From NCBI RefSeq assembly GCF_042100115.1, contig NC_091279.1:1116001-1180000 (forward strand): a stretch of 64,000 bases of DNA, written 5' to 3'. The position numbers and the translations under genes are program-made. The notes under the pieces are model-generated. The model ran no database searches. It was given only the letters and a program-made list of their open reading frames with translations, and had not been told where the DNA came from. This document shows positions 1 to 9,373 of this stretch, in pieces; position 1 is the first letter of the stretch, and every line of letters starts with the position of its first letter. The stretch is from Alternaria dauci (taxonomy: Eukaryota; Ascomycota; Dothideomycetes; Pleosporales; Pleosporaceae).

Positions 1-1
1 G

Positions 2-1081
2 GATGATGAGACTTCTGCCAAACCTGCTGCAACACCAAAGCCTGCAGTAACCATACCAGAGCACCCACAAACAAACGGAAAACCTGCTTCTCAAAAACAA
101 ATGGTTAATCAGGAGGTCACACTCCGGGAAACATATACAGTAACGGCGATTCCGGATGCGATCATGGATATCATCTTGCAGGTCACTGCAGAGGTGGAGA
201 CGCTGAACTCCCCCGAACTCGTCAAGTCCGCGATTGCACCCGCAAGTGGAGGCCTGTACACCATCCCTAGCCTCCTTCTTGCAATGTACCGAGCTACTGC
301 TGTTTCGCATTACTCCAAAGATGTAGCGAGTAATATGCTCATCTACAACGATTGCCAGCGGCTGTCAGATCGTTTACGTCTTTTCATTCAAGACCAGGCC
401 GAGAGAGATAAAACATCAACGTTGCCACAGCATTTGCAGCCGTCTAAACGCCTCAAGCCACTGCTCGAGTCTGATATCAAGTCTATAGACGGATTTGGAA
501 AGCGTGCGTATGGACGCGAGATGGAGTCACAAAGACAGATCATCAGAGATCATCTTGAAGATGCGCAGGGCTTTCAAGGCTGTACTAACGTTCCCTTTGC
601 TACGGTCTGTGATGACGCTATCGCCACGACTATCGACCGCATAGGTGATGTGAAGCGACAATGGCAGAATATCCTCTCTCACAGCGCTCTGCTCCAATCA
701 CTAGGCTCGTTGGTATCAACTGCTCTTACCAAGTTCGTCACCGATGTCGAGGACATGTCAGATATTGCAGAAGACGAGTCGAGAAAACTGCACGGATACT
801 GCGTGTCACTCGCTACCCTGGCCCAGCATTTCCAATCTGAAGATGGCAATGGCGAGACGAGAGATATGGTCGGCATCTATACGCCCAATTGGTTCAAGTT
901 CCAATACCTGAGCGAGATACTGGACAGCAGCCTTGCAGATATCAAATACTTCTGGACAGACGGTGAGCTAAAGTTGGAGATGGAAGCTGAAGAGGTTGTT
1001 GGCTTGATTGAGGCGCTGTTCGCGCCTAGCGACCATCGGAGGAGAGCTATTGCGGAAATTAGGAGGACCAGTATGACTTGA
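2..1081 (+). CDS. ZW10: Kinetochore/tethering protein ZW10 (C-terminal part, 5' end outside window)
   Basis: The reading frame is open from base 2 to the TGA at 1079-1081, so about 359 C-terminal residues are seen and the start lies upstream of the window. ZW10/Dsl1-family proteins act in the Dsl1/NRZ tethering complex for Golgi-to-ER vesicles and, in animals, at kinetochores. What points to this family is the alpha-helical C-terminal domain with the stretches VEDMSDIAEDES and VGLIEALFAPSDHRR close to the end, which match the end of fungal ZW10 proteins as I know them. The first ~35 visible residues are low-complexity Pro/Thr/Lys. No intron is needed in the visible part. The assignment rests on recalled similarity of the C-terminus only; the N-terminal Zw10 domain cannot be seen. 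Confidence 0.8.
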   Translation, partial: DDETSAKPAATPKPAVTIPEHPQTNGKPASQKQMVNQEVTLRETYTVTAIPDAIMDIILQVTAEVETLNSPELVKSAIAPASGGLYTIPSLLLAMYRATAVSHYSKDVASNMLIYNDCQRLSDRLRLFIQDQAERDKTSTLPQHLQPSKRLKPLLESDIKSIDGFGKRAYGREMESQRQIIRDHLEDAQGFQGCTNVPFATVCDDAIATTIDRIGDVKRQWQNILSHSALLQSLGSLVSTALTKFVTDVEDMSDIAEDESRKLHGYCVSLATLAQHFQSEDGNGETRDMVGIYTPNWFKFQYLSEILDSSLADIKYFWTDGELKLEMEAEEVVGLIEALFAPSDHRRRAIAEIRRTSMT

Positions 1082-1403
1082 TGAGATGATATACCCATGA
1101 ATGGAGCAGAGATGTGCTTTCTTGAGCAAGTTCATGTTATTCTAGATATGGGATGGCCCAAGTATACAAGAACTTTTCTTCATAAATCTCAAAGTAATGT
1201 ATGATCTTCAGATGAACACAGCAAAACCTGAATCAGTTTGATAGCTGTAAATGTGAAGTCACACATGAGCGGAGGTTTACGAACGCCGACTGGCTGGCTC
1301 TTATCGCGCTAACCGCATTCGAAAAAAAGTTCGAGATCCCAAAATTTCCAAAGCTTCACAACTTCAACACCAACCAACATACATCTCCAAGCCTGCCAAC
1401 GTC
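1082..1403. other. Intergenic, ZW10 3' end to YTM1 promoter
   Basis: This 322-bp stretch separates two genes in the same orientation. It should contain the ZW10 3' UTR and the YTM1 promoter and leader, which is A/C-rich just before the ATG. I see no gene or distinctive element. Confidence 0.6.
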
Positions 1404-2953
1404 ATGGATGTCGACGCAACAGAAACCAAGGTGCAGATACGTCTTACGACACGCGATGATAGCCTACAGATTTCGGAGGAGCCGAACATTCTGTTAGTTC
1501 AGACATGTAAGTAGAACTGTCGCAAGCTTAGTCGCTTGTCGCGGCTTTGTATTGTCTGCTGCAATACGTTCGCGCATGCATGGTGAGCCGTCGCGACTAT
1601 AGTTCCGTCATTCCGTCTTCGTATTGCCTTTGTAGCTTCTTTGATACTGTGGCTAACGCAAACGCGCCGCCAGCTCTTACACGACACAAGCTTTCAACAC
1701 TTGTGAACGAACTTCTGCACCGCGATGACGACAGTCGCATACCGTTCGACATCCTGATCAACGGCGAATTTCTCCGGACCACAATCGACGAATTTCTCAC
1801 GAAGAATGGTATCAATGCCGAATCGACGCTGGACGTTGAGTACACAAGGGCTTTGGTGCCACCACTGAACGTCACGAGCTTTGAACACGATGATTGGGTC
1901 TCTGCTATAGATGTTCTGTCAGGAGTGCAAAGCGGGCAAGAGAGAATACTGAGCGCGAGCTACGACGGGTTAGTAAGAGTGTGGAACACTTCAGGCGATG
2001 TTTTGGCGACTTCTGAGGCTCCCAACAATGGTGGTCGCATCACGAGCTTGAAGACGGCCAAGTGGCTGTCGGAAAAGAAGATGGTGGCTGCAGGTTTGGA
2101 CAATACTGTTCGCGTCTACAAGTACGATGATGACGCGCGAACCATTACAACAGCTCTCGAGCTGTTCAATCACCGCTGGGGTGTAGAAGACGTCGCGGTT
2201 CATGGCCCGTCCAGCCGAATCCTTTCCGCCTCTTCGGATACCACTATTTCGCTCTTCTCAAGCAATGCGAAAGAAAATCCAGTCGCACCGCCAAACTTCC
2301 TGCCAAGCTCAAATGCTGCCTCCAACAAGCGACAAAAGCTCTCAAAGCCCGATCGCACGGTTCCTGCTCGTGGCGCTCTGGCTACATTTAGCGGTCACAG
2401 TTCGCCGGTATCTAGCGTCATATTCAAGCCGGACGATGCCACAGTCGCCTACTCAGCATCTCACGACCATACGCTCAAGACCTGGGATTTGCCTACCCAG
2501 TCGTGTGTTGATACCCGAACGACTGGTCACTCGCTTCTTTCTCTCTGCGCAATTCCTTCCCGAAATCTGCTTGCAACCGGTACCTCAGCACGACACATCA
2601 CGTTGATCGACCCCCGCGCGTCCGCCACGCAGATCAGCGTCATGACACTTCGAGGCCACAAGAACGGTGTTGTTTCCTTGGACACCGACCCTTCGTCTGA
2701 ATACAACTTAGCCTCTGCTTCGCACGACGGGACGGTTCAGATCTGGGACCTCAGGAATGTCAGTACAGGTGGACAGGTTGGAGAGGGGATGACTGGAGAG
2801 AGTGTATACACGATTTACAGGCAGGGACGCGATACTGCCAAGAGCCATGGTGAGGGCGCCAAGGTCTTCAGCGTACGGTGGGATCGTACGGTGGGTATTG
2901 TGTCGGGTGGTGAGGATAAGCGGGTGCAGATCAACCGCGCCCTTGGTTCATAA
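1404..2953 (+). CDS. YTM1: Ribosome biogenesis WD40 protein YTM1 (WDR12)
   Basis: Exons are 1404-1506 and 1674-2953, giving 460 aa. Ytm1 is a subunit of the nucleolar Nop7-Erb1-Ytm1 (PeBoW) complex needed for 60S pre-ribosome maturation; the AAA ATPase Rea1 removes it through its N-terminal ubiquitin-like (NLE) domain. Here the NLE domain covers about residues 5-95 and includes VQTSLTRHKLSTLVNELL, which is formed only after removal of the 167-nt intron (GTAAGT..GCTAAC..CAG). It is followed by WD repeats with WD/WN dipeptides (VRVWNTS, LKTWDLP, VQIWDLR). A Ser/Lys-rich loop interrupts the propeller near residues 225-250, as is usual in Ytm1. The length agrees with the family (about 460-490 aa). 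The start ATG has no in-frame competitor. It is convergent with TRM112. Confidence 0.95.
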
Positions 2954-3411
2954 GGGTTGGAGGTCCTCGCCGGTAGAAATGCTGTTACGAGGGTGTTCAG
3001 GCGCATATTGCAGATACCATTTTGGCTCGGGAAAAGTGTAGTTTCAATTCTAGAGCGCATTGCCCTTTGTCAAACTCTGACTTGACGCTGGTAATGCTTC
3101 TGCAGTTGAGATGAGCCGCGCAGACTTTCATGCTCTTGTGCAATGCAGTGCTTTTCCCATATGTATAGATGCAATCAGATGGGTATCACATGTCAGCTTC
3201 CATCATGCAGCTGCACTCGTTCCTTTTTCCACATGTCTCTCTGCTGATGTTCTGCGTCTGTACCAGGGCCCATGGCCCCGTACTCTCACACTCTGTGCTC
3301 AGCCCAGGCTTATCGCAGTAGACTGCTACTCGTGCTCGCAAGCCCCGGCCCGACACATCCTCCACCAAACTCAACTGTCCAACCAATAACCTTGCACACT
3401 AAATTCCAAGC
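2954..3411. other. Convergent intergenic region YTM1/TRM112
   Basis: 458 bp between the two 3' ends. It should hold both 3' UTRs and polyadenylation sites. Short open frames here have no coding character that I can recognise. Confidence 0.6.
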
Positions 3412-3963
3412 TCATACCAAGTGTCCTGGCAACAGGAAGTTTGCAACCCCCTCCTTGACCGCATATTCATGCTCACACGCTCCACATACTAGCTTGCCCT
3501 CTTGTATGCATGTTTCGAGTAGTATCCTGTGTAGGTCTTTCGCTGTTTGGCTAGGCTCCTCTTCTGCTTGCTCGGTTGCTGTTGCTGGTGTTGCATCTGT
3601 GGTGTCTAACGCGGAGGCGGAGGTAGAAGAAGCTTCGACTAGGTCGGCGGGCGTGGGCGCTGTTGGTGGAAGTTCAGGGAGACCAAGCTATTTTTCAAAG
3701 ATATATTAGCCCTTGTTTCGCAAGTCTTCTCGCGTCTGCCGTTCTCTGTGTTCCAGCACTTTGAGGGTTGCGCATACCTCACTGCATATCCCCCGCAATT
3801 CATTCCACATCAACCTCGGTAAGATGTTCTTGAGAAAGGGCAGGTTGACATCTGCTTCTACGATTTCGAGTTCGGCGTCGCGCGGGTGTAGTGGAAAAGA
3901 TGCAGGGTTTGTTTTGCAGGTTTTTATGGCGCAGGTGAGGAAGTTCAAGGTAAGGAGCTTCAT
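3412..3963 (-). CDS. TRM112: Multifunctional methyltransferase activator subunit Trm112
   Basis: Exons on the minus strand are 3963-3778 and 3687-3412 (intron 3777-3688, 90 nt, GTATGC..TAG), giving 153 aa. Trm112 is the small zinc-binding activator of several SAM-dependent methyltransferases (Bud23 for 18S rRNA, Trm9 and Trm11 for tRNA, Mtq2 for eRF1). The N-terminus MKLLTLNFLTCAIKTCKT and the C-terminus ending in NFLLPGHLV are diagnostic. The zinc site is visible as C (residue 11), C (16) and the later CGAC pair before EHEYAVKEGVANF. The central helical part carries an acidic, Ala/Thr/Glu-rich insert (about residues 75-110), making the protein about 20 residues longer than yeast Trm112. The start was placed at the ATG beginning the conserved MKLLT; an upstream in-frame ATG at 4059 would add 32 residues without family support. 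Confidence 0.95.
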
Positions 3964-4746
3964 GTTGTATTTCTCGATTACGAGGACCGAAGCGTACAAG
4001 ACTTGTAGCGTTCTAAGGATGTCGTATACTGTCGTGAAGTGGAACAGGTCGGTGGGCAACTTCTGGCCGGCGGGCTTTGCGACAAATAATTTTTGGCGCG
4101 GGTTGTCATAGGTGGGGTAAAGACGCTAATGCAGGGCTTGAGTTTATACTTAAGTTCCCATCTAGATCGCCATGTCGCTTTCCCATTGCTTTGGTCGGAA
4201 GTTTTGGATTGTTGTCATTCATCTGCACTAAAAACACACGAGACTGTATTTGGGTTGCGAAACAGCGATTGCAGCTATCTTGCCCACATCTGACCTGTAA
4301 CACGACTATTTCAGTACGACACAACACACAAAATCTGTCACCCTCTGAAAAACGCACTGGTGTCTGCAGTGCGCAATCCCCGGGTTCCTCCAACTCTTGG
4401 TCTCGTAACTAATGTAGCCAGAGGAGAAATAGATATTACAGGACCGACTGTTGCTTGCGTAGAAGCAAAGATGGTCGTTATGCTCAATCTCCTTGAAGTG
4501 TTCGCGCATCAGTTTGTGCTATAAGAATGCTAGCACCGCATGTAGTAACTAGAGTTTGAAACTGCGGTTGGACATTGTCCGGTAAACATGTGATTGGTAC
4601 ATGTACTGCTAATGGACCGATATAAATCTTGTTCACATTATGTGTCGTATCAATCTATCGCCAGTGCATTCCATCTCAATGTGGATAAAGCTGTCAGGCC
4701 GTTTCCAATTCATCATTATTGTCCCATTTGCGAATGGCTCTTCTTA
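3964..4746. other. Intergenic, TRM112 promoter and SEC53 3' region
   Basis: 783 bp upstream of TRM112 and downstream of SEC53, both on the minus strand. Small open frames on either strand (for example 4106-4393) show no recognisable protein. I see nothing specific. Confidence 0.55.
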
Positions 4747-5601
4747 CTAGAAGCTCTTCAACAGCTCCTGAAGCTGCGCGTATGTGTCATCTGGGTTCTT
4801 GACCTTGTGTCCGATGGTCCGCTCGTCGCTGTAGATCTCCCAGTCATTTCCGCCCTCGTAGGCCTTGTCGCCAAAAAAGTGGATCTTGTCGTAGACAACA
4901 CCAGAGATATCCTTCTCTGCCTCAATGTGACGTAGGCAGTAGGTCTTGTCCCAGCCAGTAGGGAATACGTCGAAAGAAATTTGGCCACCAATGGAGTATG
5001 TGAGGCCGTAGTCGGGGAACGCTTCCTTGAGCTTGGCGACCATGGTTTCCCTGACCTTGTGCTCAAGATCGTACTTTTGGTATTCGTTACGCTCTTCCGT
5101 GGATGCGTTACGGCCGATGGGGGAGACGTTGATCATGCCGTTGCGGAACTCGATAAAGGTACCGCGCTTGATGGGAATGTCGAGGTCGGCGATGTAGTGG
5201 AGGATCCTACGAGCTTAGGTCAGCAATACTCTGCAGGACTGTCAAGTCACATACCATTTGGCAAGGGCCTTGTATCTGTCCTCACCAATCCACGAGATGA
5301 AGCTCTGGCTAGCCAGAACCTCGCCCATGCGGATGGCAGTGAGACCGTTCTCGGCAAAGCAAAAGTCGAACAGCGAGGTGACGTCCACGGGTCCTCCAAG
5401 TTGTTCCTGCTGTTTGACGAGGTTGGAGCCGCCAACGAAACCGATGGCGCACTTGTGACGGAGTTCTGAGAGCAATTGCAGCATCTGGGGAGTGACGAGC
5501 TGGCGGGGCTTTGTGAGTGTGTCATCGACATCGAAGAGGACGACAGTGTTCTTGACCGGACGCTGGTCAAGCGGAGGGTAGACAGCAACTGCGGCAGCCA
5601 T
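4747..5601 (-). CDS. SEC53: Phosphomannomutase (Sec53/PMM)
   Basis: Minus-strand exons are 5601-5255 and 5206-4747 (48-nt intron, GTATGT..TAG), giving 268 aa. The enzyme interconverts mannose-6-phosphate and mannose-1-phosphate in the cytosol, feeding GDP-mannose synthesis for N- and O-glycosylation and GPI anchors. It is a HAD-superfamily phosphomutase: the motif FDVDDTLT gives nucleophile D24 and acid/base D26. The stretches [54 protein letters not shown] and [15 protein letters not shown] are all family signatures. The splice joins KALAKW to [15 protein letters not shown]. Length matches PMMs (about 250-270 aa). The start is the ATG at 5601; an in-frame ATG at 5688 would add 29 residues not typical of the family. 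Confidence 0.97.
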
Positions 5602-6159
5602 GGTGCTAGTCTTGTCTTGTGGTCGTGAGCTGAGCTGAGATGGGGCAGATTGGAAAACGAAAGACACTTGGTAGGAGTAATTCGACAAAGGCAGGTCTTC
5701 GCAGGTGTAGCAGAAGAGCGTATATTTTGGAGGGGTTCCTGCAGGGATGGCTGATCCTCACCGCAGTTTCGCGTTGGCACGCGCGTGGGGTTGAGCTAGC
5801 AGTGCCTGGCCTGGACCCTGACTTAGTTTGGTACCTGAACGCGTAACGACTGCATGGCAAATATTGACATGTGTTCACTAGGCTTCCGGATTCGAGTCGC
5901 GTTGACATCCGCTTCCATTTGTGTCTAGACCATCGACACTTGGTAAGTCGTCAACGAGCAACGCTGAGCCACCTCGTGTCGACAGAAGCGGAATGGCTTC
6001 CGCTCAGTGTGTCAGAACCTCTACATGCAAGTGGACATTGCATGAATACGAAGAGAACACATAGCGCTGAACAACCCATACGTGTCTCATGGACATGCTT
6101 GTCACCTTCACATCCAATGTATTTTAAAAATAGGTATTTTATTGCATAGCTCCTATTAC
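5602..6159. other. Intergenic, SEC53 promoter and exonuclease 3' region
   Basis: 558 bp holding the SEC53 promoter/leader (C/T- and A-rich just upstream of its ATG) and the 3' end of the exonuclease gene, with an A/T-rich patch around 6120-6145 that could carry its poly(A) signal. No gene seen. Confidence 0.55.
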
Positions 6160-8631
6160 TCAACTCAGCGCGTCGACTTCCTCTGCCAGCGCCCTCCATC
6201 GTCCCTTTTGCATCCCTGATGGCATCATCGATAATACACCCCTAAGAGACTCTGTCTCGTATTCGAGTCCCTCCAATGTGACTGCCTGCAAGATATAGTT
6301 TCCCACCGTATTACTTGAGAGCGGCGGATCTCGCAGGATTTGTGTCATCCTATCAACAGCAAGCTTCTGGTAATGCCACATGTGATAAGCGCGAAGGTGC
6401 GTCACGGTTGCACGTATACGCGAGGGTGCCCTCGAGGAAGGCGATGGGATGCTAAGTTGAAGATGTTCTTGTGCCCATGTCGTCGCCAAGTTGTATTCAG
6501 ATGTTCGTGATGGTTCGTTTAGGAGACCAATGTCTGGTAGTGGTGCTGGGATAAGCTCGTTGGATTCGTGTAGGTCAAGGGAATCATGCTCCAATGCTGG
6601 ACCGCTCGCTTCCTCTGTCAACCTTCCACTGTCATCCAGAGTCATACGTCGGAGGGCGTCTTCAAGTTCTGGGTCTGCAAACTCGTCATTATCAGCTTCT
6701 TGCCTCTGAAACGAAACACCCTTGTCTTGATCCTCTGGATGCACACCAACATCGTCTCTGGACAATGTAGGGGGTAGGGTTTCTGCGTCTTCCTCTTGCG
6801 ATGTCTCAGGTAGTTTGGGGTATCCGGGATCAGCATGATTGAGCTGAGAGAGGTTTACTCGGCCAACTCGCTTTTGAGGAGGAACACTGCTTTCAGCTCC
6901 AATTCTCTCCATCTTTTCGAGGTCGCTGCTCCGTGTGGATTGGGACGCGTAAGTCTTGTCAGCGCCACCTGTAGAGGCAGTTGTCGGCGTTGCATACATT
7001 GGGTCCTCGAGTTGATGGCTGTCAACAAGTTCCTCTGTCGCTGTCTCGTAACCTTCGCTATCTCCTTCGTCCTCTTGTTTGTCTTCAGCCACGTCAACTG
7101 CAGACGTTGCAATTGTGTCTGCTGCATCTTTGGGCTTCTTGGCTTTCTTACGGGGTTCCTTGGGCCTAGGTGAAGGCTTGTTATCGAAATCGCAAAGAGC
7201 TACTGGAGGAGGGGTCGGCTTCATCTGCGTCCTTTTCCATTCAAGCATATGATATAGGCGAAATCCAGCATACGCATCAGCGGCTGCGTAGTGTATCTGC
7301 TTGATATCCAAAGGAAGACTCCAATCGCTTTCCCGAACGCTGGGGGCTGTTTCGGGGTCGTCGGCTAGTGGCTCGCCCTTGTACAAGGGCAGCTGCAGGT
7401 GCTGTAGCACCTGGGAAGCGAGATTCACAAGCCTATTTGAGACTTTGCTAGGCTCAACCCCGTACCACTCAACTAGGTTATACAAGCGACTCAGCTCGAA
7501 AACTCCCTGAGGCCGAATACCGAGGTACTTCTCTAGGCGCGTGAAGTCGCCCTTGACAGCCACACCTACTTTGTAGATGTCTGGTGATTCGAGGACAGCC
7601 TTCAGACTAGGAGGCATCAGCTGTTCTGCTTTGTTTCCGGAGAAAAGCGACACATGAAAGAGTGCGATTCGATCTTCGCAAGCCAGCTGAATCAATGAAG
7701 CATTCTGCTTGATCGAATGTGGATTCCCACGAGGCTTCCATTCAATATCGAAGCCCACCACCTTCTCCCGCAAGAAGTATTTGGCCACCCTTTCAGCGAC
7801 ATCGAAGGACTTGCAGTAGTGGGTGGAGAGCGACTCGCCATCAGGTCCTTGATAGAGTTTCGCACTCCAAAAACTGTCCCGTGTGTTGGGAGCGGCAAGC
7901 ATAGCAGCACGCAACTTGCCCTCTGGGATCTGATATGTGAGAGGATTGTATTCATCTGCATCGTCTTCTTTTTCGTCATTAGACTCGGTCTCTGGCTGCG
8001 ATGAAACACCGCTCGAACCGTCACTCTCTGAAGTGCCCTCTACAGCAACCTCCTCAGTGTGTCCTGTAGCATTGTTTGCGTCGTCTCGAGTGTGCGCAGA
8101 GGGTTCGCCGGTGCGGGTCGTCGCAGCTGATTCATCTCTACATGGAGATGTAGTCTCGGCGGCTTTAGGAACAAATTCTGGCTTGGTCGCTTCGGCCGCC
8201 GCTGTTGTCGCAAAGCGTAGTCCGTGAGCTGGATTCCATAGTCCTACGCGCTGAAATCGGTCAGCGCCCGGTGCTGCAGGAGTCTCAGCAGGCCGTACGT
8301 GTAGTGTGGCCGATGCCTGGCGTATGCGACGAGAATCTTCAGCCATGGGTACTGCCTCTACGGAACTAGGCTGGCTCACTGAAGGTTGTAGTCCCGCGGT
8401 TGGGGTTCGGTGGATTCTTCTGGGAAAGTTATCACGTCTGGCCACAGGCCGTCCTCGCTTCCAGCAGCAGGTCGAGAGGGGTGGAGCAGCGGGCGTTGGT
8501 CGTAGTGGAGTGGTGTGCATTGCCCTGCCCGCTCCCATACGCGACGTGTGCATGGTGGCGAGTGTCTCATGGCAAACACGCCGCGGGGCATCTGACGCGC
8601 TCAGCAGAGAGGCGCGTCGATGGAAAAGCAT
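6160..8631 (-). CDS. DEDDy 3'-5' exonuclease domain protein (WRN-exonuclease-like)
   Basis: One exon from the ATG at 8631, 823 aa. A 3'-5' exonuclease domain (about residues 270-475) carries the full DEDDy set: FDIEW (D295, E297), VKGDF (D362) and HYAAADAY (Y448, D452). This is the RNase D/WRN-type fold that removes nucleotides from nucleic-acid 3' ends. The first ~70 residues are rich in Arg, Ser, Thr and Ala and nearly free of acidic residues (MLFHRRASLLSAS...), which resembles a mitochondrial presequence. Residues ~145-250 and ~500-690 are disordered and acidic. The C-terminal ~110 residues look helical and may be an HRDC-like or RQC-like module, uncertain. No helicase domain is present, so it is not a RecQ enzyme. 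The reading frame continues upstream to 8712 but without an ATG. Whether the target is mitochondrial or nuclear nucleic acid cannot be decided. Confidence 0.82.
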   Translation of the reverse strand: MLFHRRASLLSASDAPRRVCHETLATMHTSRMGAGRAMHTTPLRPTPAAPPLSTCCWKRGRPVARRDNFPRRIHRTPTAGLQPSVSQPSSVEAVPMAEDSRRIRQASATLHVRPAETPAAPGADRFQRVGLWNPAHGLRFATTAAAEATKPEFVPKAAETTSPCRDESAATTRTGEPSAHTRDDANNATGHTEEVAVEGTSESDGSSGVSSQPETESNDEKEDDADEYNPLTYQIPEGKLRAAMLAAPNTRDSFWSAKLYQGPDGESLSTHYCKSFDVAERVAKYFLREKVVGFDIEWKPRGNPHSIKQNASLIQLACEDRIALFHVSLFSGNKAEQLMPPSLKAVLESPDIYKVGVAVKGDFTRLEKYLGIRPQGVFELSRLYNLVEWYGVEPSKVSNRLVNLASQVLQHLQLPLYKGEPLADDPETAPSVRESDWSLPLDIKQIHYAAADAYAGFRLYHMLEWKRTQMKPTPPPVALCDFDNKPSPRPKEPRKKAKKPKDAADTIATSAVDVAEDKQEDEGDSEGYETATEELVDSHQLEDPMYATPTTASTGGADKTYASQSTRSSDLEKMERIGAESSVPPQKRVGRVNLSQLNHADPGYPKLPETSQEEDAETLPPTLSRDDVGVHPEDQDKGVSFQRQEADNDEFADPELEDALRRMTLDDSGRLTEEASGPALEHDSLDLHESNELIPAPLPDIGLLNEPSRTSEYNLATTWAQEHLQLSIPSPSSRAPSRIRATVTHLRAYHMWHYQKLAVDRMTQILRDPPLSSNTVGNYILQAVTLEGLEYETESLRGVLSMMPSGMQKGRWRALAEEVDALS

Positions 8632-8900
8632 AACACTCCATGGTAGTGCTCCCACTAGGTGCCAACAGGAGAGGATGGTCGCCGTGGATGCGAGTTGATC
8701 GTGCGTGGACAAGATGTTTGCTGCCTGTTGTGTTGCCTCGCAAGCACTGGTTGGCTAGCGTGTCGCCTGTGGAAAGATGATCTTGAATGCCAAGATATCG
8801 AAACCAATCACCACCTTTGTCCTACCTGCACTTCAAACACGACATCTGTATCCAACGTCCCATACTCAGCTCGCAAAAAAACAAAGCCCCCCACACCACC

Positions 8901-9373
8901 ATGTCGCTCGAGAACCTCCTTCCGCTAGGTAGGGCTTGACTGCACGCGGGGGTCGGTTTTTGACTAATTTCCATAGAACTCATCGACAAATGCGTGGGCT
9001 CGCAGATTTGGGTCATTATGAACGGTGGGAAAGAATTCACTGGGAAGCTGGTTGGTTTCGATGACTACGTCAGTGAGTGAGGTTGAGTGAGACAACGTGG
9101 ATGAAGCCATTCTAACGAGAACAGACATGGTGTTGGAGAACGTGACGGAAATGTGCGTAGCCTCCAGGTTGCTCTGGTGCTCGACACGGACAAGTCCAAC
9201 TGACACGACGGCAGTGACCCGGCAGAGGGAAACGTCCAGCTGCCCAAAATCCTACTCAACGGCAACAACATTTGCATGGTATGGAACAGTGCCCTGTCTA
9301 GTTTGCGCGCCAGTACTGACACTGCCAGATGGTGCCCGGAGGAGATGGGCAGACTGTTCTGGAGGACGAGTAG
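8901..9373 (+). CDS. LSM5: U6 snRNA-associated Sm-like protein LSm5
   Basis: Five exons: 8901-8928, 8977-9072, 9125-9152, 9215-9278 and 9329-9373; introns of 48, 52, 62 and 50 nt. The spliced product is 86 aa. LSm5 is part of the LSm2-8 ring that binds the U6 snRNA 3' end and the LSm1-7 ring used in mRNA decay. The product reads [20 protein letters not shown], then [20 protein letters not shown], then [13 protein letters not shown], and ends with [13 protein letters not shown] and a short acidic tail. Sm1 ([22 protein letters not shown], with the internal D-x-x-x-N pattern) and Sm2 (ILLNGNNI) are both complete. Each splice keeps frame and fits LSm5. The gene is divergent from the exonuclease gene across 269 bp. 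Confidence 0.95.

Noticed and set aside
3272..3709. 145-codon plus-strand frame
   Set aside because: Antisense to the second exon of TRM112.
5885..5910. Possible tRNA B-box-like sequence (GGATTCGAGTC)
   Set aside because: Mismatch in the invariant GTTCRA core and no cloverleaf or A-box at the proper distance on either strand.
8306..8698. 130-codon plus-strand frame
   Set aside because: Antisense shadow of the N-terminal part of the exonuclease gene.
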